Part shown: in pieces, positions 47,326-59,906 of the stretch
Layout: each line of letters begins with the position of its first letter
How positions within the stretch are numbered: position 1 is the first letter of the stretch
NCBI GenBank assembly: GCA_949128115.1
Contig: OX421966.1
Span: 38,333,042 to 38,397,041 of the forward strand
DNA: 64,000 bases
Direction: 5' to 3'
Origin: Anaspis maculata
Taxonomy: Eukaryota; Arthropoda; Insecta; Coleoptera; Scraptiidae
Translations under genes and position numbers: made by a program
Notes under the pieces: generated by a model
What the model was told of the DNA's origin: nothing
What the model saw: only the letters and a program-made list of their open reading frames with translations
Databases searched by the model: none

Positions 47326-48038
47326 TGCTATACCAGGGCCGTCTTGAGCGGGCGTGCAACTCGTGCATGGCACAGGGGCGGCCAGATTCAGGGGGCGGCA
47401 TTTCGGGGCAGAAATGCGTTTTTTCCCTATTTTTTTGCTTTTTATATTTTACCTACGCGGCCGCCCCTGAACATTTTGAGATTTTTGTTTGTTTTTACAT
47501 ATTTTACGCCTGCGGCCCGACCGCCCCTGAACATTTTTTTCAAACGGTATGATGGATAGGTACCTATACCTTTGAAACACGTGAATATGGAATCAGATTT
47601 TGCAAGATCCTTGATGAATTCTTGATTTCCACCAAAGGGCGGTGGAATCGTAATCGATTGGTAAATACTCACAGTACCTAGAAGCAGTTAGGTATTCAAG
47701 TGTAGTTATTATTTATCATTCCTAGTAGACACGAGAAGAAGTCAGGCGTCTTATTTTGACGTTATTTCATCTTATTCACAAACCGTCCGGTAGGAAAGTT
47801 AACTTTCGTTTATTTGTTTATTATAATATCGTTACTGACTACTTACTAAATAAAAAAAAATAGGTTCAAAATGCGAAAATTGCAATTCCAGTCGCTGTTT
47901 TTGTTATTTTCATGAAATAAAATTTAAATTAAAGAAGCTATATACAAAATTTAACATTAAAAAAAAATTGAGAAAGGGGCGGCCTAACAATTTTTGCACG
48001 AGGGCGGCCAAACGTCTAGAGACGGCCCTGTGCTATAC
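47326..48038. mobile_element. hAT-like non-autonomous element with perfect 8-bp TSD
   Basis: TGCTATAC at 47326-47333 and 48031-48038 flanks a 697-bp element (47334-48030). Its ends are CAGGGCCGTCTTGAGCGGGC and GTCTAGAGACGGCCCTG, classic hAT ends. The interior repeats CCGCCCCTGAACATTTT twice about 60 bp apart and has GGGGCGGC words near both ends. No transposase frame; short overlapping frames are incidental. The perfect duplication suggests a recent insertion. Confidence 0.9.
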
Positions 48039-51000
48039 TGTTATGTTCTGAGCTAGAGAAACATCAAATGTGCCACATAGACAATGTGCCACAAGGACAA
48101 GGGTCAAGGGAATGTATATGATATCGAACAGAGATTTTCTGTGTTCTGTCAAGCCTTGGATCACAAGAGGCATATTGCGATCAATTAAGCATCGTCTCGG
48201 GCATCGTGATAACTTATAAAAGCTTTGTAGCTTGAATCCTAATGACAATAAAACTAATGAAAACTTCAAACAGTACAGGAATTACTTGAGCAAACTCCTT
48301 CACAAATGCAAAACTAACTATCATAACTTTAAGATAGTGCGGCGGTTAGTAAGAATCACCTTGCATTTTGTGATAAAAGCATGAAATTTGGCACATACGC
48401 TCTACAGACTGTCCTCTACTATTAACGAGGCGGACTCACGATGGAACCGCCGTTCAGCTGTCAGAATTGCCATTTGCCTACCTTCCAGGGTCAAAAACTG
48501 AAGTCGGTTATCGAGCTGATTCAAAAGTGACGTCTATCAAATGCAACCCATGGAAAAAAAATTCTAGACGTCCCTTTGGGTAGGAAGTTTGAATTTCAGC
48601 GAAAGATTATAACTTTGCGGCATCTTCATTAATTGAATAAAAAAATAGAGAAAATTTGCGTTAAAATTTGAATTTTCCGGAAAAAATCAGAGCTTTTCCC
48701 TCCAATTTTCCCAAACCATCTCATTGTAAAAATCGTCAGATTTAAGTTCTATTTCAAGCTCCATCATTTGAGTCCGGTCTCGATATGTCATCCTGGTTTT
48801 GCATTTATCACTGAAAAACTCTCGGAAAACAAAAAACAAAAAAAAAACAAAAAAAAAGGGGAATTTTCAAGAATCAATCATCCACCTCACTCTAAAATGG
48901 GCATCTGAGTTATTTTTCTTGAAATTTAGTATTCATGCTATCGTCTGGTAACAGGAATGCAAATTCTCAACTTTTGTAGTAATTTAAAAACTGAAAAACA
49001 GAAACCAGTAAAACGCACCAAGATTCAAACGAGCCATTTATGGTGCATGATGACGTATCGAGGGCTAAACCAATCACATGCAGTCATGCGTCGTGTTTAC
49101 TTGCGAAGCCGAAGTGGAGGAAGTGTCAACTGTCATGCTGAAATTTCGTTGTTCTTAACCTAAAAAGTAGATGTGCCAAATTGGGCCTCCTTCGAAGCGT
49201 TATGGACCTTGTTCCTTGTGTGCTTTGTAGAGCCAGGTGTGTACCTACAGTGTGATTCAAGGGTTCGTCGTTGTCGATGATAGCCTTTGTGGCGGTTTTT
49301 TGCGAAAATGATAGGCGAATATTTTCATGGATTTGAGGCTTGAAAGGGGGCCCGAGGCAAGCTATCTTGCAAAAATCCGCGTGTTTGGCGAGGTTGCTAT
49401 CTACACAGTTATGGATTTTAAATTTCTAAATGTTCCGATGACCTCGCATTGTTTCCCAAGAAAACTACGGCGACATCCTGGATTTCTGATTTTCAAGCGT
49501 TGTTCCCACACCTGATCGAGACTTGAGGACTTCAAAAGTTTGAAAAGCTGATCAAAAAGAATTTACTCACTTCATTATTTGAGTATAATTTTGTCACACA
49601 GAATTTCTTTAAAAACAAACCAATTTTAATAAAACTAATAAAATATCTACACATCTGTTTATTTTTGCTTTCTATGTTTAAATCTATGTTAGATGGAAGT
49701 ACCACAGAATAGGAGAATAATTGCAAAGATGCAGCGCAAGAGATGCAGTCACAGTTCAGAACTTTGTGGTTGATCTCGTCAATCTTGGTTATCACGCATG
49801 ATAGCATGTTGCATGTACTTTATGTTCTGGGGTGATTCTTCCTTTAACAATACATATACCCCCAGAGCGTTTTACCTGCACACTGCACATATCCAATGGC
49901 ACGATCTCCATAAGAGGATCGTGTGGACCTGAAATAATGTGTAAAGATTTGTTTTACTATTTTCATTATTTTAAGAACAAACCTCAAAGCCTTTCCGTGT
50001 TTCATTTCAACACTGGAAGGGACCTTCCTTTCATAAAAATCGTCAATCATGTCGACGTCTAGATAAGCAAGTTGTCCGAAGAGCCTTTGGGGAAACCCTG
50101 ATCCACCACTGCGAAATAAAATCTAAAAAAACATACTTTACGTCTTGGATGTATGTAAGTGGCTACTTTTTATTACCTACCTCCTACCTGAATGCTTTCG
50201 ATACCAAATCAAACCGTGGAAAGTGGAAAACTTTTAAAAACTTGGAATGTAAACCCACCGAGAGGTTAGAAAGCACGCTGCGATGTTGCGAAAACAAAAC
50301 AGGATGGTGGTGTGGGTCACGACATAACGTGAGAGAGTTGGTGTTCACATTTGTGCGAGTGCAAAAGAGACAGCCTATCACCGTACGTCTGTTGGGGTTC
50401 CTTGCGCTTGACGGCGTTGTGATTGGTGGCGGCCCGCAAGCGTCACGCTGAACGCGCGAATGTGGCGTTTAAAATTCCACTTTATTTTTTGAAGTTTTGT
50501 TATTTTTTTATGTGACCAAAATGAGGTCAAATCATGAAACAAACAAATACGGGTGTTTTTATTTTTCATAAAGTTTATAAAAAAGCAATAAATTTTTTTT
50601 TGTGGATAGGCCCATTATCCACCTATTGTTGAAAACATGGTGAAATTTCAACTCAATCGAATCAACGGCTTGACAGCTGAATAAAATCGAGGCAACAAGA
50701 CTCGATAATAGCGAGAGCATCAGCAAAAGTGGCTGAAATTAGGATCTACTACCCCCATTGAAACTTGGAATTGATCTCGAGGAAACAAAATAGAAGTACC
50801 TATAACTGCTCAAAAAATTGTTGCACTGAGTTTTGTGTGAAGAACATTTTAGTTGAAAAAGTAGGACGAAGTGGTGTCCTACTTGATGACTGAGTAGGAC
50901 GGAGGACAATTATTGATGCTAAAGTAGGAATGTTCTACCGAAAGTAGGACGGTTGGCAACCCCTAGATAAGAGACCACAGGGTTAGAGACAGAGATCTTC

Positions 51001-51445
51001 CTAAAAGACTTTGACAAATCCTAAGAGGTGCTACGAATGACATGGTGAAAGATAATGAAATTAATTCAATCAATGATCCTGAACTGAATTTTGAAGCTAC
51101 TGACTAAGCACTTATCGCAAATAAATTACTCATTTTAAAGTAGTGTAGGTTTGAGGCTGGCAAAACAGATTGAGACTCAAAACTTGAACGATATGGCTAT
51201 TGTTGGAAATAAAATTTCTAAGTCTTTATTTCTAGGGTGTTACTGGTGTTAGTTAGTAAAGTGCGAGGTAAAGTAGAACTGGGCAAGGAGATCAATTCTC
51301 TCAAGAGTTCCACGGTCGGATTTGATGCGGCTTCATTTTTGCCGATATCATAAAAAGACACTACGATTACGAATGTTTGCTTGCTCCTCTGAAGCATCTT
51401 GTTGATTTGATTTTCAGTCATGGCATTTTCCCTTCCATATAATCA
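48039..51445. other. Unassigned sequence
   Basis: No gene recognised among short frames on both strands. GTGATAAAAGCATGAAATTT near 48372-48391 resembles GTGATAAATACATGAAACTT near 63667, possibly a weakly conserved repeat. An A-rich tract lies near 48820-48858. Confidence 0.35.
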
Positions 51446-51850
51446 TACTGTGGTGTGCCGTAGGGTACAGTTTTGGGTCCGATTTTGTTTTTAATCTATT
51501 TAAACGACCTTGCTAAAGTGTGTTCATGACGTCAGAACTGTGTGCTATGCAGATGATACTGTTGTTCTGGTTAGGGATGAGACTTGGCGGGAGGTTTTTG
51601 ATAGGGCTGAGATGGCCCTGGCAAGGCTAGAGGCTTGGTTGGACTGTAATTCCTCAACACTCAATGTATCTAAATCGGGATTTGTTGCATTTTCTGTGTC
51701 GACTGTGGGCTTACTCAATCAAGATTTCACAAAAATTCATTTGTCTGCATGTGAAACTAGAGATTGTAACTCTGTCTGGATGAGATTGAGTTCAGAAGTA
51801 GTATGAGATACCGCAGTGTTAATTTTGATCGACTAGTTAGTTATATAATA
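51446..51850 (+). pseudogene. Non-LTR retrotransposon RT relic, R1-like
   Basis: The first segment reads GVP, a stop in place of the expected Gln, then GTVLGPILFLIYLNDLAKV: the RT motif preceding the active site. After a frameshift the next frame (51510-51806) gives VRTVCYADDTVVLV with the catalytic YADD, ARLEAWLDCNSSTLNVSKSG, and a CxxxxCN-like patch. A second frameshift is needed to read RYRSVNFDRLVSY, the RYLGxxxD-type block, near 51808. The motif order is right, but a stop and two frameshifts show it is dead. The spaced cysteines before RYLG suggest the R1/LOA side of non-LTR elements; moderate certainty only. Confidence 0.78.
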
Positions 51851-51955
51851 TTTCCATCTACTTTCAAAAATAGTCATTCTGAAGGATAACCAATCAGCTT
51901 GAAGTATGGTTGAAAGAGTTCTCGGGTCATTTTGAAATTGAATTAATTTAGTCAG

Positions 51956-52002
51956 TTATTGTTGTTGTTGTTGTTGTTATTGTTGTTGTTGTTGTTGTTG
52001 TT

Positions 52003-52094
<92 letters not shown>
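51956..52094. repeat. (GTT)n microsatellite, about 139 bp
   Basis: Nearly pure GTT with two ATT variants. On the minus strand it encodes an asparagine run in a spurious 101-codon frame. It ends about 12 bp before the next palindrome. Confidence 0.95.
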
Positions 52095-52105
52095 GATCTT
52101 TATAG

Positions 52106-53120
52106 CTGGTGATCATTTGAAAACTATCCACCCCTAATGATTTTTGATTCCGAGTGAAGATTTCTTCGAGCAAAAACAGGTCGATTTTTATATCGAAAGG
52201 GACGTCTAAAACATACATTGGGAAATTTCTATCCTCAGCCTCTTCGCCCCTACCCACCCCAATTTCAAAATTTCAAACGGCACTACCTACTTTGCGATAC
52301 ATCAAATAATTGAAGAAAATCAAATTCACTTCCTAGAAAAATGTTTTTAAAACTCTCAACCCCACTTTCCATTTTCCTTAAGTTCTCTGAGTGTCCAATT
52401 AAATATTCTTGGCCCCTCAATTCTTTTCAATGCAGTCAACGTCATCCTGCCTAGCATCAAGTGAGAAATATTTCTGCAGAAATAGTTTCACCAAAATTCA
52501 CCCCTCCGCTTCCCCTGCCTCAATTTAAAAATGTAAAATAGCACCACCTCTTTTGTGGTGCATCAAATCAAAGGGAATTAGATTCTCTTTCTGAAAACAT
52601 TTTTTCTCATTTTCAGTCCATCCTCCAATTAATTGGACATTTGAAGAATTTCGAGAGAAAAAGGGGTCTTCAATAATTTTCAAATTTTTTTTTCAGAAAG
52701 AAAATTCAATTACCTTTCGTTTGATGTGTCACAGAGAAGGTGGTGCTATTTTAAATTGCGGTGGGGTGAGCTAAGAGTTAAATTTTGGTGGAACTTTTCC
52801 ACACATTTTTTTCTTTTGATGCTATGCAGGATGACGTTTACTGCATTGAGAAGAACTGAGGTGCCAAGAATATTTGATTGGACACTCAAAGAATTTTAGG
52901 AAAATAAGAGGTTGAAAATTTCAAAAATATCTTAAAGAAAATATAGGTAGTGCTATTTGAAATTTTGAAGGTGGGGTGGGTGGGGGCGGAAGATAGAAAT
53001 TCCCCAATGTATGCTTTAGACGTCCCCTTTGATATAAAAATCGGCCTGTTTTTGCTCGGAGGAATCTTTACGAGGAATCAAAAGTTATTAGGGGTGGATG
53101 GTTTTCAAATGATCACCCGG
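52106..53120. repeat. Palindrome of about 1 kb
   Basis: The left end CTGGTGATCATTTGAAAAC pairs with GTTTTCAAATGATCACCCGG at the right end. The arms run about 52106-52640 and 52690-53120, matched over TCGATTTTTATATC, GACGTC and the CACCCC(A) block. No CAGGGTG end and no clear target duplication. The minus frame at 51952-52257 and plus frame at 52950-53222 are mirror copies of arm sequence. Confidence 0.85.
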
Positions 53121-53719
53121 TATTACAGCTTTGCCCTCGCCTGTTTCCATCTTGGTGGTCAGGTCGGGTGTTTCCTTCAGTTTTGTTCCCGCAATATTTT
53201 TCTGCTTAGAATTTTACTTTAAGTTGCTACTACTCGTTTTGTATAGTGACCTGTAGAATATAGGTTTTTGTTACGTGAACTGGGTAGGTACTATTTTTTC
53301 AACACAGTTAAAAATTATAGTGTGGAGGATAATTTTCCTAACACACGAATACGCAAACCAATGCGCCACAGTCGCAACAAGTATTTAATTATATCCAGAT
53401 GAAAAACTCAATAATTATTGAACGCCGGATGAAAGGACTCTGGTCGCTTTGATCGATTACTATTAGCCAAACCCTATAATTAAATCGGCAGATGATGCGA
53501 ACCGAAAATTAGAAACACCTTGAACTACGTAATTGTCAAAGCTTCACATATTGCATGATAAATAATTGCTCCCGGTGATAATTGTGGTGAGTGACGGGCT
53601 AGACATCACAGATGTCGAATGATCGGCTTGACTCGATAATTATGCAGTAGTACTTCAGTACATAACAGTAGGTACCTACGTTACTGAAGCGTTAGGGCTC
53701 GATATCATGTTGGCGCAAA
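53121..53719. other. Unassigned sequence
   Basis: Nothing recognised. Confidence 0.4.
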
Positions 53720-54176
53720 GTTAGGACCAGCGTCGGACTGGCAAATTTTGGCCTACCGGGCAAAGAATGAAAGTGGCCTCGAAACCGAAGGGGGAGTCAG
53801 AGGAGTTTCCCCCCCCCCCCCCCGTTGGTGTCGCAGACGACTTTTTTCAGCTCTTAATAGCATAAAAAAGACGCTGACCAAATTGTCTATGGATTTCTTC
53901 AAACTCAAAACTTTTGCTTGAAATACACTACGATAACGGAGGAAAGAAAAATATTTATTATTGTTACGTATTTCACGTACGGGTTCGAATATATTTGAGA
54001 CGGTCATTTTAAAACACACACCGTTTATTACTGCGCACTACAATGAATACACGCCAACAATTATTTACTTAGGAATATCGCTGTGATTACTAATCGCTTT
54101 TAATGCGCTGGCTACCACTTCGCATTCCAATTCATAACTGCTCGTGAGGCGACGATTAATGCCTTATACAGGGTTA

Positions 54177-55577
54177 CTCAAAACTCCGGAATAAAATTCA
54201 TAACTTTTGACAATTTTTTTTCAGGAAAAACACTCGGAACAGGTCGATTTCTGAAAAAGGCAAGCCGTTTTTCCATGACACGCGTCATGATCTACCGTCA
54301 ACTCCTTGACCCCTAGCCACCCTTAGTATTTTTTTTAAATGGCACTCTATGGCTCAGGGAGGCTCGTTTTCAGATCTACGATCTACCATTTAAAATTATA
54401 TCGAAAGCTTCACCAGGAAGGTCCAGGGTTACTCAAAAGTCCGGAACAAAATTCATAATTTCTAACCATTTTTTTTTTCGAAAAAAACCGCTCGAACTGG
54501 TCGATTTTTAGAAGCGGTGAGTCATTTTGCCATTACACGTGTCATGATCTACCGTCAACCCCTCAATCCTTGAAAAGGAGACCACAACACAAAATACAAG
54601 TCGGTCTCAGATGAAAGCGTTGAAAAAAATAGAACGATTGTACAGGGTCTTGTGAGTTTAATTATCTCGTGGCGGGCGCTGAGGCTATTGCTACTCACGG
54701 GCATACCTGTACCTGATTCTGTTGCCGATGGGATGACGACGGTTTCAAGCCTGCCATAGTTATTACTGATTGTTTAAAGACAATGACGTTTTTTTCAGAA
54801 CGAGAATAACAGCAATAACAAGACCATGGGTACGTGGTAGGTGAAAATCTAGGTGAAAACATAATCCCAAGTGACGTCACGATACAATTTTCAAAACGTT
54901 TTATCGACTGATCGGACTCGTATGGAAAACTTAAATTTGTTCCGTATACTCTTGAACTACCTTCCCCTTAAGTTAGTCAAATGAAATATAGACTCGATTT
55001 TTGTGTTTTGGTCTCCTTTAAGCTCTTAACCCTCAACCCCTTAAGCGTCCAACTATTTTTAAAAGTAGATCTGAACAGTTTTTGAAAAGCTTCAACGAAC
55101 CTCCACAAACCATGGGATGCGATTCAAAATTCAAAAAAATACTAAGGGTGGTTGGGGGTTAGGGAGTTGACGGTAGATCATGAAACGTATCATGAAGAAA
55201 TGACTCACTGTTTTTGAAAATCGACCTGTTCGAGCTTTTTTTTGGAAAAAATATGGTAATGAATTATGAATTTTGTTCCGGACTTTTGACTAACCCTGAT
55301 GGGGTTTCTCAAAATTTCATGGTGAAGCGTTCGATCCAACTTTCAATGGTAGATCTGAATACGACAAGCTTTCCAACAAGCCCCCACAAGCCATAGGGTG
55401 CCATTTAAAAAAAATACTAAGGGTGGCTACGGGTCAAGGAGTTGACGGTAGATCAAGACCCCTGTCATGAAAAAACGGCTTGTTTTATTCAGAAATCGAC
55501 CTGTTCAAGCGTTTTTTTTCCGGAAAAAATTGGTCAAGAATTATCAATTTTATCCCGGACTTTTGAATAATCCTGTA
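54177..55577. repeat. Foldback with two repeated modules per arm
   Basis: The element is 54179-55575, bounded by TA. It starts CAGGGTTACTCAAAACTCCG and ends CGGACTTTTGAATAATCCTG. A related module recurs in each arm: AGGGTTACTCAAAAGTCCGG near 54425 and its complement near 55275-55297. Both carry the CATGATCTACCGTCAAC word, so this word occurs four times, twice in each orientation. The centre (about 54590-55000) is unique. Confidence 0.85.
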
Positions 55578-55954
55578 TAGGTCCGACTGATTCATCTCGG
55601 ATGTCTCATGCATTCTCCAGCAGTCTCCACAGTGACCCGACATACGGTTTCCATACGACTCCCGAAAAATCTTGCACATTACCCGTATAATTCTGCCGTG
55701 CTCTAGAATCGGTGCTTCCGCCAAAATGGACAGATGCTGAAGTCTCCATACAGTTGTACGGGGAAAAGCCCACACGCGCGCTCCGGAACACACCAGAACG
55801 CTCCGCACTAGTACACTGCGATCTAACAAGAAGAGTCTAGAAAGATCGCATGTTATCCAGAATCGCCGCTCGTTTCAAATCATTCTAACATTTTGTCCAG
55901 GAATTACAGAAATAATAACGAACAAAAATGAAACCCAGCCGGTTTTTTGCATAT

Positions 55955-57836
55955 TAGTATGGGGGCATAGGTCGTGCCGTGTGCAGCTTCGTGAAGATAT
56001 ATAGAGGTATGTCTCAATCGATTCCTGGAGGATCAAGGACTATGAAAAATTATGGTGGAATATTGTCATTTACTGCAGGTAAATATGGTGGAGGCGCCAA
56101 AATGGGCTTCATCTGGTAATAAGAAACTGACTGTAGCTCGTTTGTTTTTCAACGGATTTCAACATCTGGAACGTCATTTTGTAAACAAAAGAATTCTCTT
56201 CTTATTTCACACCTGGATGTACAAACGTCAATCCGTGAAACTGTCAAAATTGTCTTCATAAGATATGCTAAATTCCGCAATTTTTTGAAGGTTATCCGAT
56301 ATTTTTGAAACCTGGCAGTATCATAGTTCTTGAGGTGCCCTTTCCGAATTTCCACTTTTCCACTTCGTATCTTTGCCGTTTCGGCCGCCATATTGAAAAG
56401 ATGGCGCCCAAAAAGTTTTTTGTCAATATCGTGAATTCAACCGACTCAAGATTGAAACGTGTATATGCGGAGGAAAGCCCATTCAAATCTCTACAATTTG
56501 ACATATTAGTCATTTATGTGCGATTTACGGTTCTTGAGTTAGAGCTTTCAGAGCTTCCGGAAGCATCAACTTTCGGCATTCAATCAGCATGTTAAATTGA
56601 TACCACCGTCATGTAGTAAGCAAATTAATCATAAATAGCTATTGGCCATTAACCATAGATGATGAAAAATTTAGAAAATCGATCATGATGATGTGATTTG
56701 TGTAATAATTACAGGGTGAACTGTGAAAGCAAACTGACTTTAAAAAAAAAAAAAGGTAATATAGCATTTGAAGGATATCAGATACATTCGAAACTCATTA
56801 TTATGATGAAATTTGAGGTCCTCATTCAGAATATCTACTATTGCACTTCGTATCTCTCCTGTTCTGGCCATAATTTTGAAAAGATGGCGTCAAAAAAATA
56901 TATATTTTCGAAAAAATTTCGGAAAACCCGTCATAAAATTTAACGATTTATATCAAAGTGAAGGTCTATTTAATTCTCTAGAATTTGACATCTGAATCAC
57001 TAATGTGCGACTTACGGTTCTCAAGCTATACCTTTTCAAAGTCAATTTTCCCTTAGAGTTCACCCTGTAGCTGCATAACAACCGTTACCATGATTGATTT
57101 TCTGGATATTGATGGTCTGTGGCTGACAACTTATCATTATTTATGGTCAATTTGACTGCCACGTGGAGCTAAGATCAACTTTATATGCTGATTGGATGCC
57201 AATAGTTGATGCTTCAGGGAGTTCTAGAAGCCATAGCTCAAGAACCGGAAGTAGCACGTACACGACTAAAGTGTCAAATTGTAGAGAATTGAATAAGCTC
57301 CTATTCGCATACAAACGCTCCCACCTCACATCGACTGAAATAAAGATATTGAAGAAAAACTGTTTTTTGGGCGCAATAATTTCAATATGGCGGCCAAGAG
57401 GGCAAATATACGAAGTGGAAAAGTAAAAATTCGGAAAGGGCACCTCAAGATCTCTAGTACTGCCAAGTTTCAAAAATATCAGATAACCTTCAAAAAAAGC
57501 TGGAATTTAGCATATCTTATAAAGACAATTTTGACAGTTTCCCGGAATGACGTTTGTGAATTTTGGTATGAAATAAGAAGAGAGTTTTTTAGTCTACAAA
57601 ATGACGTTTTAGATGTTGAAATCCGTTGAAAAACAAATGAGCTACAGCCAGTTTCTTATTACCAGATGAAGCCCATTTTGGCGCCTCCACCATATTTGCC
57701 TGCAGCAGATGTCAACATTCCACTATAATTTTTCATGGTCCTTGATCGCCCAGGAATCGATTAAGACATATCTCTATATAACTTCACGAAGTTGCACACG
57801 GCCAAGCGTTTTTTGACCCTATGCCCCCATACTATA
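55955..57836. repeat. 1.9-kb nested palindrome
   Basis: The outer ends TAGTATGGGGGCATAG (about 55956) and CTATGCCCCCATACTA (about 57834) pair, as do long arms containing GGTGGAGGCGCCAAAATGGG and its complement. An inner TA-bounded pair starts CAGGGTGAACTGTGAAAGC at 56712 and ends GAGTTCACCCTG at 57067. The arms differ by scattered substitutions. Confidence 0.85.
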
Positions 57837-58274
57837 TAAGCTCATCAACAGTTTTGATTTCAAAGATACTGATCTACTTGCGAATTTGTCGATAATTTCT
57901 GCATGTGGCTAAAAATGTAAATTCTACATGGACGGTGAAGAAAGAGCACGACTAGATGGCAGATAAAACAAACCAACTGCGGGAACATCAGCGGGAGCAT
58001 CACACATACAATCTTGTCATTTCACGACTAGTGACTACTAAATAGCACAAACAAAAGTGGACCAGACTGATACAAAATTGAAAATTTGGATTTAAAAAAA
58101 AAACATCAAAGTGCAATTTTTTCCAAATGTGGAAAATTTGGCCTCCAAACTGGAGAATGGCCTACCGGGTATTTGCCCGGTTGCCCGGTGGCCCAGTCCG
58201 ACACTGGTTAGGACGCTGCAAGTTATCAGATCCAGTGGTCTAATTGGTTGGTAGCGCTTGTTATTAGGCTGAGT

Positions 58275-58478
58275 GCGATGAAAATTACCGATAATTCTGA
58301 AAAATGCGTGTTGCCTGAAAACTGCATGAGTTTGTTTTCTCTGTTGTTCGAAAGCTAAAAGAGCCCGACTCCGCAGGGGGAGGGAGGCCTCTTCTTTCGA
58401 ACAACAGAAGAAAACAAACGAATGTGGTTTTCTTATGGCAACACGCATTTTCAGAATTATCTGGTTCATTTTCATTGC
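58275..58478. repeat. MITE-like palindrome, 204 bp
   Basis: GCGATGAAAATTACCGATAA at the left pairs with TTATCTGGTTCATTTTCATTGC at the right, with some mismatches. Inner arms share AATGCGTGTTGCC and TTGTTCGAAAG with their complements around a GC-rich loop of about 37 bp. Confidence 0.8.
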
Positions 58479-59906
58479 AAGAGTGGTATTCGGAAGAATA
58501 TTTCCCGAATCATTCTACAAATTATTCACATATTATTTCACACGACAATAAAATTAATGATACATGAATAGCCACCTAACTGTACTGAGCCGCAAAACAG
58601 AAAAGAGAACCAGAGGCTGACGTGAAAAGTGTGAAATCATTATGACTGCTCAATCCCAAATCGTTTCAATTTCTTGCACATTCCTCTGGGTCCTTGAGTA
58701 CTCGCTTGAGCATGAGCATCCCCATACAGTATCCAGAGTCCCACGCTAACACTGGACACGCATCATGTTTGTTTGACAGTAGGTGTTTAAACAACGACAG
58801 ATCGATTGAATTATCGATATGGTCTTTCGGATTATCGCTTATTAATCCTCAAAATTTGTGTCCGAATTATCGCGTTTTGACGTATGAGTGAAATATTCCT
58901 GGATGGGACTCGATGGGAGGCAGGTAGGCAATCATACCTACTCATTTTCTTTGGCAGATTTCTGCGGTTTCAAAGCCTCGGTAATTTAAACGTACGAATA
59001 GGTCCCCGTGCCAAGTTCTTTTTCTTGTTGCATGTAATATGTATCTCTGGGAGATTCATGGGATAAACAAGTAAGCGCTCAGCCAAGTTGATAAATCCAT
59101 CTGTTCCGCGACGTCATAACGAGGCAATTTAAGTTTGTTTATGAATTACAAACTGTGCGCCAATCCCGCACCGGCTGCCAGTGTATCCGAATTTGAATAT
59201 TATATACTTTTAATCGCCCTAATATTAGGATGTTACGTAAATATTTAAGGGATGTAAGTGCTGCTTATTTATTAAAACGAGATGAGAGAAGGCTCTAAAC
59301 ACAGAGGCAGGTCGATTTCTAAAAGAGGAGAGCGCGCGCGGTGAAGAGCCCAGCAGCCGGTTTGGGGGGAGGCTCTCCCGGGGTCTCCAATATTACCCTG
59401 AAATATGAGCCCGAAGCGTTTACGAATATTTTATCATGTGATTTCTGTCTATATATTTACATAACATTTTGGGCGAAAACTAAACGCGGCCAAAAAGCAA
59501 ACACACCAGTCAGCCATCAGCAGGAAGCGAAAGCTGAAAGGGGAAGTCATGGGATTTTTCCGCGGAAGCCGAATTTCCCGCGATGGCTTTCCACACACGC
59601 GCCGAAATAATTTTTAATTTATTAGATTGCCAGTCGTAAAAGTCGACAAGATTTAATGGACGTTCTTGAGGCGAATAACAATAACACGGAAGATATTCAT
59701 TGCACTGAGGGGACGCGCGATCGTTGCCTGCAGGATTGAAATGGATGTATGGGCTGCAATAATAACGGTCGCACGTTACGTTATGAATTCGTCCCAGGCT
59801 TAGAAAATAAGTGCGACAATAATTAATAATCAAATTATGAATTTTGCTTTCGTATTTCCTGCAAAGTACCACGTAACTTGCTTTTGCTTCACGTCAATTT
59901 AAGCAA
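58479..59906. other. Unassigned sequence
   Basis: No gene recognised. Short frames on both strands near 59341-59872 have no known domain. Confidence 0.35.

Larger units (their letters stand above)
53720..58214. mobile_element. hAT-like element carrying two foldbacks
   Basis: GTTAGGAC at 53720-53727 and 58207-58214 is a perfect 8-bp duplication. The ends are CAGCGTCGGACTGGC (53728) and GCCCAGTCCGACACTG (58206). The element is 4479 bp, of which about 3.3 kb is two palindromes (54179-55575 and about 55955-57836), leaving about 1.2 kb of its own sequence. That sequence includes a 15-bp C-run (53809-53823) and TGTTACGTATTTCACGTACG near 53963, reminiscent of an LTR start. No transposase frame was found. 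Confidence 0.88.

Noticed and set aside
51952..52257. Open frame with a long asparagine run
   Set aside because: It is the minus-strand reading of a (GTT)n microsatellite joined to a palindrome arm.
53963..54170. Solo LTR starting TGTTACGTATTTC
   Set aside because: No matching LTR end or 4-6-bp duplication was found before the palindrome interrupts the sequence.
56305..57629. Several 70-108-codon frames on both strands
   Set aside because: They are mirror-image readings of the two arms of the 55955-57836 palindrome.
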